NCBI GenBank assembly: GCA_963575745.1
Contig: CAUYUJ010020689.1
Span: 78,813 to 142,812, forward strand
Direction of reading: 5' to 3'
Source: Prorocentrum cordatum
Taxonomy: Eukaryota; Sar; Dinophyceae; Prorocentrales; Prorocentraceae
Length of the DNA: 64,000 bases
Position 1 is the stretch's first letter; the number at the start of each line of letters is the position of its first letter. Below, piece after piece: positions 9,862-19,624 of the stretch. Both the position numbers and the translations under genes were made by a program. The notes beneath the pieces were generated by a model. That model was given only the letters and a program-made list of their open reading frames with translations. It ran no database searches and was not told the DNA's origin.

Positions 9862-9961
9862 CTGGACCTCCTCTCTCTTGCACCCCTGCGAGGGGCCACG
9901 CTGTCATCCAAGTCGCTAATGTATCTGCAACGGCATCCATCACACGCTCCCGCAGCCCCGC
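9862..9961 (-). CDS. Possible internal exon of the same unidentified gene
   Basis: A CAG acceptor at 9962-9964 is followed by an open stretch coding AGLRERVMDAVADTLATWMT and then AWPLAGVQERGGP; a GT donor (CCAG then GTAGTT) lies at 9861. The joined phase does not match the exon at 9447-9647 with these borders, so either the donor or the pairing is wrong. Kept as a weak candidate because of its protein-like composition. Confidence 0.25.
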
Positions 9962-11121
9962 CTGGCATAGGCGCCTCCGCCGGGGCGGTGCCGACGCGCG
10001 CGAAGTGCTGCGCATTGCCAGCGCACGGCAACCATTCGGACGCGCACCTCAGCGCACATCAGCCACCTCGACTTCAGGCAGCCACCCTGGGGCCGAAGGC
10101 GGCACCCAAGAACCAACCCAAATTGCAACCACGACCACAGCCATCACCGAAGCCAGCAGCACGGCCCAAACCAGCCGTTGGCGCAGAACTGGACAGTGGA
10201 AAGATACGGTCCTTACGGGAACAGGAAGAATGACAAGAACAACACCCATAAGGACAATAGCCAAATCACCAAGCACGATAAGCAGGACGACCGCCGCGAC
10301 GACCATGAGATGACGGTCACACAACACAACGCCATCACCGACACCATCAGATCACACGTCTCATCCACGAGGAAGAGGGGCGCGATCACCAACCCCAAGA
10401 GGGGCGCGATCACCAACCCCAAATGGGAGAAGCCGCCAAGATCCTTATTTTCTTGCGCCAAATGGAGAAACAACAATCTCCAGATGCTCAACTCCTACGC
10501 GCCCGTTGCGCTCAGGAACAACCACGCCGAAGTATCCACCGAACACTCGCTCAACATGATCGCGCTCACAAAGCCATGACCCAGAACAGGTTCCCCATCA
10601 GAGACCAGCTCAAGGACCTCGATGAGTACTGGAAAACGTTCAAGAAAGAGAGGACCACCGAGAAAGAACACCTAGCCCAGCTGAAGGAGCACATCGCCGA
10701 GATCAATCCCAAGCTTGACGGGTACACTTAGTTACAATCCAGCAGGACGAAGCGTCAGAAGCGGACGACGAGCACGAGGACCACAAATCGCCAAGCAAAT
10801 CGAGGAAACCGAGCGCCATGCCACGCCCAGGTCGAATCCATAATGGATAGCTTGGAACACCATCACCGACCGCTACGAGGCCCTCAACAGAGAACTCCAC
10901 AGGGAAGAACCAGCGACGGCATACGACAAGGACGAGGCACATGCCTGCAAGCACCAGGGGGACAGCATACATGGCAAGTGCGAGAACGACGTAGCCAACA
11001 AGGAATGCAACACCACGTACCGCAAGGAGATAGACACTCTCACCAACCAACGGCAACGGCTACTACAAACCGTCGGGGACCTGGAGGCCAACAATGAAAA
11101 CGCAATCAACATGGTCAAAGA

Positions 11122-11250
11122 CTGGCCATCGCTCGGACGTCCATTCTCCGTGCTTGTTTCGATGTCGTGCGTATTTTTGTTCCGCAGGATGATCCAGGAT
11201 GCTCCTTAAAAATCCCCGCCGAGAAGAAGTGCACACGTCCGAGCGGTACC
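11122..11250. mobile_element. TIR element, family C copy 4, inserted in coding sequence
   Basis: 129 bp, CTGGCCATCGCTCGGACGTC to CCGAGCGGTACC. It is flanked by AAGA at 11118-11121 and AAGA at 11251-11254, a 4-bp target duplication. The reading frame INMVKD in front and EELETKDAHLK behind join in phase when the element and one AAGA are removed. This copy fixes the family borders. Confidence 0.85.
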
Positions 11251-11402
11251 AAGAGGAGCTCGAGACGAAAGACGCACACCTCAAGCACCGTACCGAGACC
11301 CACATCAAAAAACTAGCCAGGCAGGCGGGAGGAGGCGACCCGGGCTGAGCTCGCGACAGCAGACAAAGACATGTCCAGCGCAGAACAAACGGATAAGTGC
11401 AT

Positions 11403-11610
11403 TCGGCGGCGAGCTCGAAGGGGGAAATGAGAAGGATAAGAGAACACCTTCTCAGAAAACGGCGGGATTTCTCAAACAACCTTGCGCCTTCTGAGGATTT
11501 TTCCGTGTCTTCGGGGAAAACTTAATACACTTCTCAGAAGGCCAGGGGACTTCCGCGCCTTCTGAGAAAGCCCGCCCATTCTCACTTCTCCCCCGGGCTC
11601 GCCGCCGATA
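11403..11610. mobile_element. TIR element, family E (208 bp), inserted in coding sequence
   Basis: The left end TCGGCGGCGAGCTCGAAGGG and the inverse of the right end TCGGCGGCGAGCCCGGGGGA form the TIR. The interior has repeated CCTTCTCAGAA and CCTTCTGAG words that pair with each other. CAT occurs on both sides (11400-11402 and 11611-11613), a probable 3-bp duplication. Joining across it gives a continuous frame, SSAEQTDKC then MADELQEAL. Confidence 0.75.
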
Positions 11611-12583
11611 CATGGCCGACGAACTTCAGGAGGCATTGGGACAGAATAATTGCATGACAGAACGCTATGCCGCCATCGACGGGACCAACCAACCTTCGAC
11701 TGGAGCTACAGCAAGCCGAGTCCAGATACGGAAATACATTCCACGAGAGCAACCCATAGGACAGAGGGACAGCAACGGGAACACAAGAGCGAGCTCGACG
11801 GCCTCAAGCAAGATATCCACATGCAGGAGTACCTCGAACACAACGAGCAGCACGACGCACAGCGACAATAATCCAGAAGTAAAGATTTAGGGGAGAGCCA
11901 TGCCATCCGACTTCAGCAGGAGGAAGCCAAGACACAGCTCATCACCAGCGAGGCCAGGGCGATGTACGACGCAAACAAAGAGGCCAACAGACACGGACAC
12001 ATGAAGATGCAAACCCAACACCATGCACTCGTGGATGCTCAATTCGATTCAAAACAACTGCTGCGTGGACATAGAAACCATGAGGAACACGCGTACGAGA
12101 TGATTGCGAAGAAGAACAACGACATGATACGCCTACAAAAGCAGACATATCATCAAGCACATCACGATCATCAGGCACTCGCATCAATCGAGATGGAGAT
12201 CAGCCAGGCGGGATGACACCGGCTGGGATGGAAACAATGGGCCGCCATCGAGGAGGACATTCAGAGGGAAATCAGCAGAGTCAACAGCAGCCGCAACAAC
12301 CACTGGGACACAATGCAGAGGGAACAAGAACTCAAAAAGGCACCAGAAGCAACCGAGATGCCGTGCGACGTGCGCACCGATCTAAAAAAGCACGGAGGGA
12401 ACCGACCAAGACGGCGCAGCAGCGCCGACGCCGGCGCAGACACAAAATGACGTCGCCGCCATCCGCGACGACACACAGGAGCCGAAGCACCGGCCTGGCA
12501 GAAGAAGATCCTGGCCGACGCCAGGATCACCGCTCCAGCCACGCCCATCTCCGATCGACGAGCGGATCGAGCGGCCTTATAAC

Positions 12584-12672
12584 AGCGGAGGAGGGGGAGG
12601 AGAAGGAGGAGCAGGAGGAGGAGGAGGAGGAGAAAGAGGAGAAAAAGGAGGAGAAGGGGCTGGAGGGAAGAG
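12584..12672. repeat. (GGA)n purine tract
   Basis: Interrupted GGA/GAG/AAA repeats of about 90 bp directly after the coiled-coil pseudogene. Confidence 0.85.
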
Positions 12673-12713
12673 TGGAGGACGTCTTCAGGGAAGGGGGGGA
12701 GGCCGGGGGGACA

Positions 12714-12854
12714 AGCGCGTTCCACTGCTCGCGAAGGAGCTGCTCGCACATGGCCTGGATCCGCCGCGGGCAGTTGACATTTCCACTGCCTCGGGGCACG
12801 CACGTGGTTTTCGGACGTCTGCGAGTGGGCACTCTGCTAGCAGTGGAACGCGCT
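12714..12854. mobile_element. TIR element, family L copy 1 (141 bp)
   Basis: The left end AGCGCGTTCCACTGCTCGC and the inverse of the right end AGCGCGTTCCACTGCTAGC differ at one base of 19. The interior contains CTGGATCCGCCGCGGGCAGT and GGTTTTCGGACGTCTGCGAG. A longer copy interrupted by another element is at 31445-31797. Confidence 0.85.
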
Positions 12855-12859
12855 GGGTG

Positions 12860-13135
12860 AGTAGAGCAGCCGACCCCCCAGATAGAGGTCGAGAGCACCT
12901 GCGAACGCATGGCCACCCGACGCACCGACGGACCCGGGGGGGGGGTGGGGGGCGATCGCCGAGAGGCCCCGCGAGGCATGGTGCTGCAAAATCTCAACTC
13001 CAGAACGCGGGCACTCCAGCTGCCGTGTGGCGGCCGCTCCGCACGCGCAAAACGCGCAGGTCTCCTGAAGGTTGCCCAGACCAGATCCACATAGGAGCCC
13101 CCTCAGGGACCAAGGACCACGACGACGAGCACCAC
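12860..13135. other. No gene recognised
   Basis: GC-rich unique sequence with a G run at 12938-12944. Open frames on both strands lack recognisable features. Confidence 0.4.
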
Positions 13136-13139
13136 GACG

Positions 13140-13350
13140 AGGACGAGGGCGAGGGCGAGGGCGGGGAGGAGGACCATGACGAGGAGGACGATGACGAGAA
13201 TCGACGAGGGCGAGAAGGAAGAGGGAGGAGGACCGCGACGAGGAGGAGGAGGAGGAGGAGGAGGAGGAGGAGGAGGAGGAGGAGGAGGAAGAGGAGGAGG
13301 AAGGAAGGAAGGAAGGAAGGAAGGAGGAAGGAAGGAAGGAGGGAGGAGGA
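13140..13350. repeat. GAC/GAG, (GGA)n and (GGAA)n microsatellites
   Basis: Triplet repeats, mostly GGA from 13225, then about ten GGAA units near 13288-13330. Confidence 0.9.
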
Positions 13351-13354
13351 GGGG

Positions 13355-13800
13355 TCGCTTAAGCCCTTCGGAGAAACCCTCCACCCGACCCTCCTCGCGA
13401 CGACCCTCGGGCCCCGCCGGGCCTGCGCGCCCCGGCGCAACGCGTGGAGCGGCGCGGCCGAAGACACGCCTCCGGGGTTGCCGGAGACACCGCCGAGAGG
13501 CGACGAGGACCGTCTGCGAACCTCGGGCCTCGGCCCCGACACCTCCCCCCCCGCACTGCAGTATTCGGCCCGACCTAAGGAACGACAAATAGGGAACGAA
13601 ACTCCTTTCTGTCCAAGTAGGTCTACGAAGTCCGAAGGAACGGCCGAGCCCCTTTCTAGCGGCGCTCCGCCACGACATGCATGCAAACCAACGACGACCG
13701 AGCGGCACGCATGCAAACCAAAGGAACGACCGAGCCCCTTTTGAAAAATAAGTGTTCTTCAGTCAGGCCAGACCCTGTAGATACAACAACGCCCCTGACC
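13355..13800. other. No gene recognised; short internal duplications
   Basis: Contains a duplicated word, CACGACATGCATGCAAACCA near 13670 and GCACGCATGCAAACCAAAGG near 13705, and a repeated GGAACGACCGAGCCCCTTT phrase. No protein recognised. Confidence 0.4.
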
Positions 13801-13824
13801 CTCTGAAAGATGACCCAAGCTGGG

Positions 13825-13990
13825 AGGGCCAGGAGCATCAGTCTTTTTTTCTGTGGGTGCATCGAACCTAGCCGCCCAAATTTTATGATCCCTAATGCGA
13901 AGACGGGGGCCTCAATGAGGCTACGTCTTTCTCGTGTTAGTAAGGTTCGGGCTTCTTTTATCATTGATGAGGCCCCCTTCCCCCCTGAGC
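13825..13990. repeat. Dispersed repeat I, copy 2
   Basis: Second copy of the unit at 2190-2375 with the same word order (CAAAGACGGGGGCC-like, CCTCAATGAGGC, CGTGTTAGTAAGGTTCGGG). Confidence 0.5.
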
Positions 13991-14247
13991 CTATCCCGCC
14001 CCGGCGTTGCCACCGATCAATATCCTCCTCCGGTCGGCCCGTCCTGCCGGTGATGATGTCGCCGACCCAGCGCCCGACGAAGGTGCCGCCGTAGAAGATG
14101 AACGGCAGGGCGACCTGTTGCCCGCTACAGTTCGGGTAACTAAGGGGGAACAGGAGAAATAAAACCATCGGAACCCAGATATGCCCGCGTGAAAACAAAA
14201 AAATACACCAGAGAACAACCCCAATCAGTGGATGGTTTGATCGATAA

Positions 14248-14350
14248 AGAGATCGGCCGGGAACCCGGGAACCCGGAACCCACCGAAATCGTCCCGGAAC
14301 TAATGACCAGGAACCCGGGAACCCGGAACCGGGAACCCCGGAACCCAGCT
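14248..14350. repeat. GGGAACCC palindromic tandem
   Basis: About nine units of GGAACCC or GGGAACCC; each pair is self-complementary, so the tract can form hairpins. Confidence 0.75.
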
Positions 14351-14439
14351 GGCTACCAAAATCGGCGGGAAACTTTCGCCAAATCTTTCAACTTCCGCTA
14401 GGACGCCTTCAGTGCAAGCACTGATTGGGGAACGACGGA

Positions 14440-14550
14440 CAATGCTTGGCCGTTTTCGGACTTTTGGGCCCTCGCCGGGACCCGCGACCGTCGAGAAACT
14501 GCTCGGGATGAAAAGCTGGCCCTGGGGCAGGGTCGGGACTCCTGGGGACT
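14440..14550 (-). repeat. Dispersed repeat N, copy 1 (inverted)
   Basis: Shares GGGCCCTCGCCGGGACC, CGACCGTCGAGAAAC and CTCGGGATGAAAAGCTGGCC with the reverse complement of copies at 35815-35965, 37915-38060, 50425-50565 and 60600-60735. Confidence 0.55.
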
Positions 14551-14554
14551 GGCA

Positions 14555-15045
14555 GCGGGCAAGTCAGGGCATCGGATGTCTACGAATGGCTGGGGCGCAA
14601 CATCTTCCGGCTGGGCCGTCAGCTGTTCAGCAGGCGGCCATGGCGCCTGCCTCGCGCATCGCGCCCCGCGAGGCGCCGCTCGCTTCGCGCCCTCGCGCCG
14701 CCCCATGGAGCAGGCCAGGTCGGCGGCCGCGCGTCCGCGACGCCCGAAGCGCGGTCGTAATTTGCGCCCCGCGGGGTGATCCCGGTCGAGGACGTGCGGG
14801 CGTGCAGCTCGCAGCAGGCTGTGCCGAAGGTTATGCAGCAGCAGGCTGTGCAGCGGGAGAAGATGCTTCGTTAGAGGTGAGAAAATCCACCCCGATAGTA
14901 ACCACCCCGACACGCGAAGTCCCCTAAAGGCTCGACGATTTCTTTGCAATCGGCTTGCGGGGATCAAGCCTGATAATTCGAGGACGACCGCATCATGTTA
15001 GCCAGCTTGGACACCGCAGTGAGGTACTGCATCGTGAAAGGTCAA
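14555..15045. other. No gene called; one ambiguous plus-strand frame
   Basis: A plus frame ending in TAG near 14874 reads VIPVEDVRACSSQQAVPKVM and QREKMLR. It is preceded by an in-frame TAA with no acceptor between, and the DNA contains a direct repeat GCAGCAGGCTGTGC, so it may be chance. Confidence 0.35.
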
Positions 15046-15048
15046 ACC

Positions 15049-15132
15049 AAGTGGTGCAAGCTGTGTGGTGCAAGCTGTGTGGTGTGAGCTTTGTGGTGCA
15101 AGCTATGTGGTGTAATCTGTGTGGCGTGAACA
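15049..15132. repeat. 15-bp tandem repeat, about 5-6 units
   Basis: Unit close to GTGGTGCAAGCTGTG, drifting to GTGGTGTGAGCTTTG and GTGGTGTAATCTGTG. Confidence 0.85.
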
Positions 15133-15149
15133 ACGCAGTGGCGCGGCAA

Positions 15150-16050
15150 CAGGCGGCCACGTGGCGAATCCTCGGCGGGCCCCACAAGCGGCAACGGGGC
15201 GGCAACAAGCCGCAACGTGGCGAATCCCCAGCGGACCCGCCAAACGGCAACGAGGCGGCAACGGGCGGCAACGTGGACAGACCGCGGCGGACCCCCCCCC
15301 CCCAAGCGGCACTGCGGCGGCAACGCAGCGAATCCACGGCAGACCCTCCAAGCGGCAACGGGCTGCTGCGTAGCGAATCCTCGGCGGACCCCCCCAGCGG
15401 CAACGAGGCGCAACGGGCTGCTGCGTGGCGCCTCCTCGGCGGACCGCCCACATTGCAACGAGGCGGCAACGGGCGGCAACGCGGCGAAACCTTGGCCGAC
15501 CCCCTAAGCGCGGTGGGCGGCAACGAAGCGACCACGGGCGCAAACGTGGCAAAACCTCGGCGGACCCCCCCCAAGCGCGGCCACGGGAGCCGTCGCGGCG
15601 AATCCCCGGCGGACCCCTCAAATGGGCGTCAACGTGTCGGCCGCGGGCTGCGACGCGGCAAAATCGGCGGACGCCCCAAGTGGGCGGCAACGAGGCTGCC
15701 ACGGGCAGCGACGCGGCGAAGCCTCGGAGGACTCCCAAGCCTGCGGCGGCGAGGCGGCCAATGGCGGTGACGCGGCAAAACCTCGGCGGACCCGAACAAT
15801 CAAGGGGCGGCAGCGAAGAGGCCACGGGCGGCTTCGCGGCGAATCCTCGGCGGACCACCCAAGGGGACGGCAACGAGGCGGCCATGGGCGGCGACGCGGC
15901 AAAACCTCGGCGGACACCCCAACTGTGCGGCAACAAGGCGGCCACGGGCGGCGATGCGGCGAAACCTCGGCTGACCCCCCCAAGTGGCAACGAGGAGGCG
16001 GACACGGGGCGGGCTGCGGGCGGCGACGCGGCAAAACCTCAGACAAACAG
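15150..16050. repeat. Satellite of about 50-64 bp units, about 15 copies
   Basis: The landmark CCTCGGCGGACCCCC recurs every 50-64 bp, each followed by AAGCGGCAACGAGGCGGC and an ACGGGCGGCAACG-like phrase ending GCGGCGAAA. Frames stay open on both strands because the unit lacks stops. A smaller block of the same satellite is at 17251-17460. Confidence 0.9.
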
Positions 16051-16199
16051 ACACAAACACGCGCGAAACGTCCAAGGACGGCCCACTAGTGGGCAGCGTG
16101 CTGGGCCCTTAAGCCCAGATGCACCAATTCAACATGTCGTAGGCGTTAACATGCGCACGCTGCAGCTGCGTCCTCCCATCGTCGTCTGGGTCGCACAAC

Positions 16200-17014
16200 T
16201 CTCCGTGTCATGTGTGATGGGCGCCGTAGGAAAAATGATGGGCCCATATGTTTGTGCCTTCCGATAATTTATCAAACCATCGCACCACGGCCTGCTTCTG
16301 TGAGCCAGCCCCAATCACGAATGTATAGATATAGATATAGACAATTCCCAACATATGTTCTGCTTTGAATCGTGCGATGTATCCAGCCAGGCCACGGCCC
16401 CAAGGCGTCCTCCACGATATCTGGCACATCCACGCTTCCACCGCTGAGTGACAATCATTTTGTTCGGAAAATGTCCTGCGGCTTTTGCTCATCAGACTCT
16501 TCTTCATCATCTTTGTTTGTGTTCTGCGCAATATGTCTTCCAGGTCTGGTGTAATAGCCCATGTTCCGGTTTCATATACAGCCGCCGATGGTACTGTAGA
16601 GCAAAAGCCAGAGCCTCGCATGGGACGACTACCAACGATTCATCAAAATGATCTTACATACATATGTTCCAAACTGTCCCAATATGGTTGTCAAGTGCTT
16701 ACTTTCCGGCCAAACACTTGACATTACCATCGTGATGTATACCGCTAATACGGATTCTCCATTCTGGATACTCTGCTCCAGGGGGAGGCACATCTCCTGG
16801 TAATGTTCGAAATGGTATCGGCCTCATATGGATGCAATTCCAACCCACGTTTGCCGGCCGCTGTGCGGATGTCTGCAAGCTTCCCCTTGATCTGGTTAAT
16901 TGTAGTTCCAGAAGTCATGAAGCCATCAGCGAAACGCGCGTTCGTGAGTCGCCAAAGCTTTGCCACCGATTGTAAGGCCCCACCATTGACAAGACGGCGG
17001 ACCAAACCAAAAAG
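16200..17014 (-). pseudogene. Decayed non-LTR reverse transcriptase fragment
   Basis: Minus-strand frames contain LTNARFADGFMTSG followed by INQIKGKLADIRTAAGKRGL and ELHPYEADTISNI. This layout is typical of the segment around the F/YADD catalytic motif and the following helix, with FADD changed to FADG. Further downstream, VYETGTWAITPDLEDILRRT and QTKMMKKSLMSK resemble the region after the polymerase domain. Frames are broken and both ends are missing; the upstream side stops at TIR element B2. Not expected to be active. Confidence 0.55.
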
Positions 17015-17250
17015 TTGAGCAGGGACCGACCGTCCCAGCATTCCTATAGTCGTCATACCACGAGATGTTCTTAGAACCCCCAAATGTTCTAGGAACGAAT
17101 GCAATGTTCTAAGAGCATAAACCCGATGTGTTAAAACAAGACGGCCCCAGCCAGAAATGTTCTAAGAACATTTCGTGGAAACCAGAAGAGGTTCTTAGAA
17201 CATTGCTTGGTAGGCCTATAGGCACGCCGGGACGCTTCGCCACTGCTTGA
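17015..17250. mobile_element. TIR element, family B copy 2
   Basis: 236 bp, TTGAGCAGGGACCGACCGTC to CGCTTCGCCACTGCTTGA, with internal AATGTTCTAAGAACATTTCG. Flanks AAAAG and ATAAG match at 4 of 5 positions. Confidence 0.85.
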
Positions 17251-17460
17251 ATAAGGGGGCGGCAGCGAGGCGCCCACGAGGCGGACACGGTCGGCGATGC
17301 GGCGAAACCTCGGCGGACCCCACCAAGATAGCGAGCGGCAGCGAGGCGGTGCCACGGACGGAGACGCGGAGGAACCCGGACGCACCTCCCGAGTGGGCGG
17401 CAACGAGGCTTCCACGGGCGGCGCCGCGGCGAATCCTCGGAGGACCCAGCCAATTCGTTG
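17251..17460. repeat. Second block of the 50-64 bp satellite
   Basis: Three to four units like those at 15150-16050 (CGGCAGCGAGGCG, GCGGCGAAACCTCGGCGGAC). Confidence 0.8.
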
Positions 17461-17634
17461 GCGACAAGAGTAGGACCTCCTAGGTGTAAGCATTGTTTTG
17501 CGACTCCGCCGAACCCTTGGGGTCATTGGCGTGTGGGATGCTTCCCCCTCCCCAAACCCTTCCCCCCGGGGCCCGGTCCGGTCGGTCTGGAGGGGGGGGG
17601 CCCGGGCGGCCCAGGGTGAGCGCGCCACGGGCCT

Positions 17635-18150
17635 CACAACGGGCCACGAGGGCCCCAAGAGGCCCACAAGAGGGTCCTTAAGAGGGCTCCGAGTCGCCGA
17701 TGGATCGTTCCAAGGCGCCCAAGAGGGCCCCCAGACGGCCCAAGATGGAAACGTATGATTTTAGCACATTCGCCTCTTGGGCTTTCACAGCGTCCAAGAC
17801 GGCCCAAAAGGCCTGCAAGATCACCCAAAGACGGCCCGGGAAGTCCCAAGAAGGCTCCAAGACGGTCCAAGAGGGCCCCAAGACGGCTCAAGAAGCCCCC
17901 AAGACGGCCCCAGGAGGGGGCCCAGGCGGGGTACCCAAACGGAAATTTCGAGTCCTCGGCCCCGAGAAGCCTGCAGGAGGCCCCAAGAGGCCTCCAAGAA
18001 GCCCCCAAGAGGCACCAAGAGGCCATCCAGAGGCCTCAAAAAGGCCCCAAGAGGCTCCAAAACGGCCCCCCAAAGGCATCAAAAGTGCTGCCAGGAGGCC
18101 CCGGAGAGACCTACCAGGAGCCCCCCAAGGGGTCGGCGTTGCAGCGTAAG
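17635..18150. repeat. CCAAGAGGC-type array 2 with GGTCGGCG tail
   Basis: About 500 bp of degenerate CCAAGACGGCCC/CCAAGAGGCC units ending in GGGGTCGGCGTTGCAGCGTA. Related tails close the arrays at 18790 and 27660. Confidence 0.75.
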
Positions 18151-18154
18151 CCCA

Positions 18155-18785
18155 AGAATCTAGCCGCCCCGTGAAAAGCGACCGATTTCCCTGACAACTC
18201 CCAAGAAATCCAAACGAATCGCCCCAGCATCATGCCCCACGCAACGCCCCAGAAAACAGCCCACTCCCCCGCAGCTCAACACCGCCAACGACCACTCGGC
18301 CAGTCGACGCAGCAGTGCCCAAAAATGGGCCGGCGGAATGAGCGAAGCGATTGAATAAATCTTGGCAAACCCAAATCTCCAGAGACATCTGGAGTCAGTC
18401 GTGGACGCTCGAGCACGAGCCTAGGGGCAGCAGAGGCAGTCAAGTCCCCCGCCGAACGAGGCGGCAATGGCGGCGCCCTCCGAGGGATCGGGGCACGGAA
18501 AAGGGGGCGGCCGGGCAGCAGAGGGAAGGGGGGGGGCCCTCCAGGCAGGGAGCTCCAGGGAGATCTGCAGTCCATCGGGGGCGCTGCAGCGCGCGCCGCG
18601 GGAGGCGTGGTCCGCATGGACCGAGCTGTGAGGAACCGGCGGTGCCTCTGGAGGCGGAGAGGGCGGAGGGGGCTGCTCCGCAGCAGAGGGACTGCGCCTC
18701 AGGAAACAGCTCTGTGCTGGCCAGTCCGCCTTTTGGCGACACTAAACGAACTCCAGCTAAGGAAGGCAACTCGAACAGAAAGGCG
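18155..18785. other. No gene recognised
   Basis: GC-rich sequence with long chance-open frames on both strands. No conserved domain, no intron logic. Confidence 0.4.
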
Positions 18786-18789
18786 ACCC

Positions 18790-18965
18790 GAGCTGGCATT
18801 CCGAGCCCTCTGCCCCAAGAGGACCCCCGAGAACGCCAGCAAACGCCCGACAAAACTCCCAAGAAGCCCGAAGAGGCCCCCAGAGGGCCCCCCAAAGGCC
18901 CCAGAAGGTCTCACCCGTTGACCTCATCCCTCTTCTGGAGGTCGGCGGAATGGCGTAAGCCTCTT
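18790..18965. repeat. CCAAGAGGC-type array 3 with GGTCGGCGGAATGGCG tail
   Basis: Shorter array; the tail GAGGTCGGCGGAATGGCGTA is nearly the same as at 27832-27852. Confidence 0.65.
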
Positions 18966-18969
18966 GAAT

Positions 18970-19430
18970 CACGACCTCCAGCTCAGATCCATGAAAAGTG
19001 GGTGGTTCCATTGGCCAGTCCCCTGCTAGGAGGCTGGAAAAAGTGGAAGTTGGAAAGTCCGTGGAAGCGGAAGTGGCCAGAGCTGGAAAAACTGGCAGTG
19101 GGCGAAGCGAGCCCGAAACAGTCGGGATGCGGTCGCCGGGGCTGGAAACAAAACACGGGCACCTGGCCAGGGCTGGAAAGAGTGGAAGGGCTGGCCCCGG
19201 CCACTTCTTCCAACACGACCTCGCCAACCTGCGAACCCCCTCTTCACCTCCCTCGAGGCCCTCCCGTTGCCGGGTCGGGCGAACGGGGCACCAAAAGGAA
19301 GGGCCTCTCTGGCCCTGGCCCCGGCGAGCCTGGGGCCACGCCACAAGAGCTCCCCAACCCAGACCCGGGGAACGGCCGGAAGAGCAGAGCCCGCCCCGAA
19401 CCCCAAAAAGGTCCGTGCCTATCTCTAGAA
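18970..19430. other. No gene recognised; GGAAGTGG-rich segment
   Basis: 19030-19200 is rich in CTGGAAA and GGAAGTGG words in loose tandem. No gene called. Confidence 0.4.
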
Positions 19431-19624
19431 TTAAGTCGGGCCTGTCCCTCTACAGGAGGAATATTCAAAAATAGTCAAAATTATCCCGGCAAAGCAACCT
19501 AACAGCGATGTGTAGGAGCATATCTGGAAGCATTCCCCTTAAGATTCAGATAAGAATCCTGTTGTAGAATTCTGCTGTTCTCGCAGTCGTGGTCGCATTC
19601 GCGATGGCAGTCGCAGTGGCAACA

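Larger units (their letters stand above)
9930..12470 (+). pseudogene. Frame-broken coiled-coil protein gene carrying two TIR insertions
   Basis: Pieces in different plus frames read as one Glu/Lys/Gln-rich coiled-coil protein: a Pro/Ala/Lys-rich start near 10080-10230 (KPKPAVGAELDSGKIRSLRE), EKEHLAQLKEHIAEINPKLD at about 10660-10730, DRYEALNRELHREEP and KEIDTLTNQRQRLLQTVGDL at about 10868-11100, EELETKDAHLKHRTETHIKK at about 11253-11310, ADELQEALGQNNCMTERYAA from 11615, LRLELQQAESRYGNTF, LDGLKQDIHMQEYLEHNEQH, then AYEMIAKKNNDMIRLQKQTY and KQWAAIEEDIQREISRVNSS to a TGA near 12450. Frames change several times through small indels, so this is a pseudogene or an indel-rich assembly. Elements C4 (11122-11250) and E (11403-11610) split it and carry target duplications. 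A 24-bp direct repeat sits at 10374-10422. No family name recognised. Confidence 0.5.

Noticed and set aside
10049-10327. Minus-strand frame with two hydrophobic stretches (VVAAVVLLIVLGDLAIVLMG type)
   Set aside because: It is the complement of Asp/His/Lys-rich coding on the plus strand, which fits the longer coiled-coil gene better; the hydrophobicity is a shadow effect.
14774-14874. Possible terminal exon reading QAVPKVMQQQAVQREKMLR
   Set aside because: No acceptor between the upstream stop and the frame; the DNA contains a direct repeat that could create the pattern by chance.
15150-16050. CRISPR-like array (regular repeat with variable spacers)
   Set aside because: Units are contiguous, degenerate and of variable length without conserved repeat/spacer division; this is a eukaryotic satellite.
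15103-16267. Long open frames on both strands
   Set aside because: Explained by the stop-free satellite of about 50-64 bp.
18351-19502. 383-codon plus-strand frame
   Set aside because: Pro/Arg/Gly-rich, equally open on the opposite strand, includes part of an AAGAGGCC array; no domain or splice logic.
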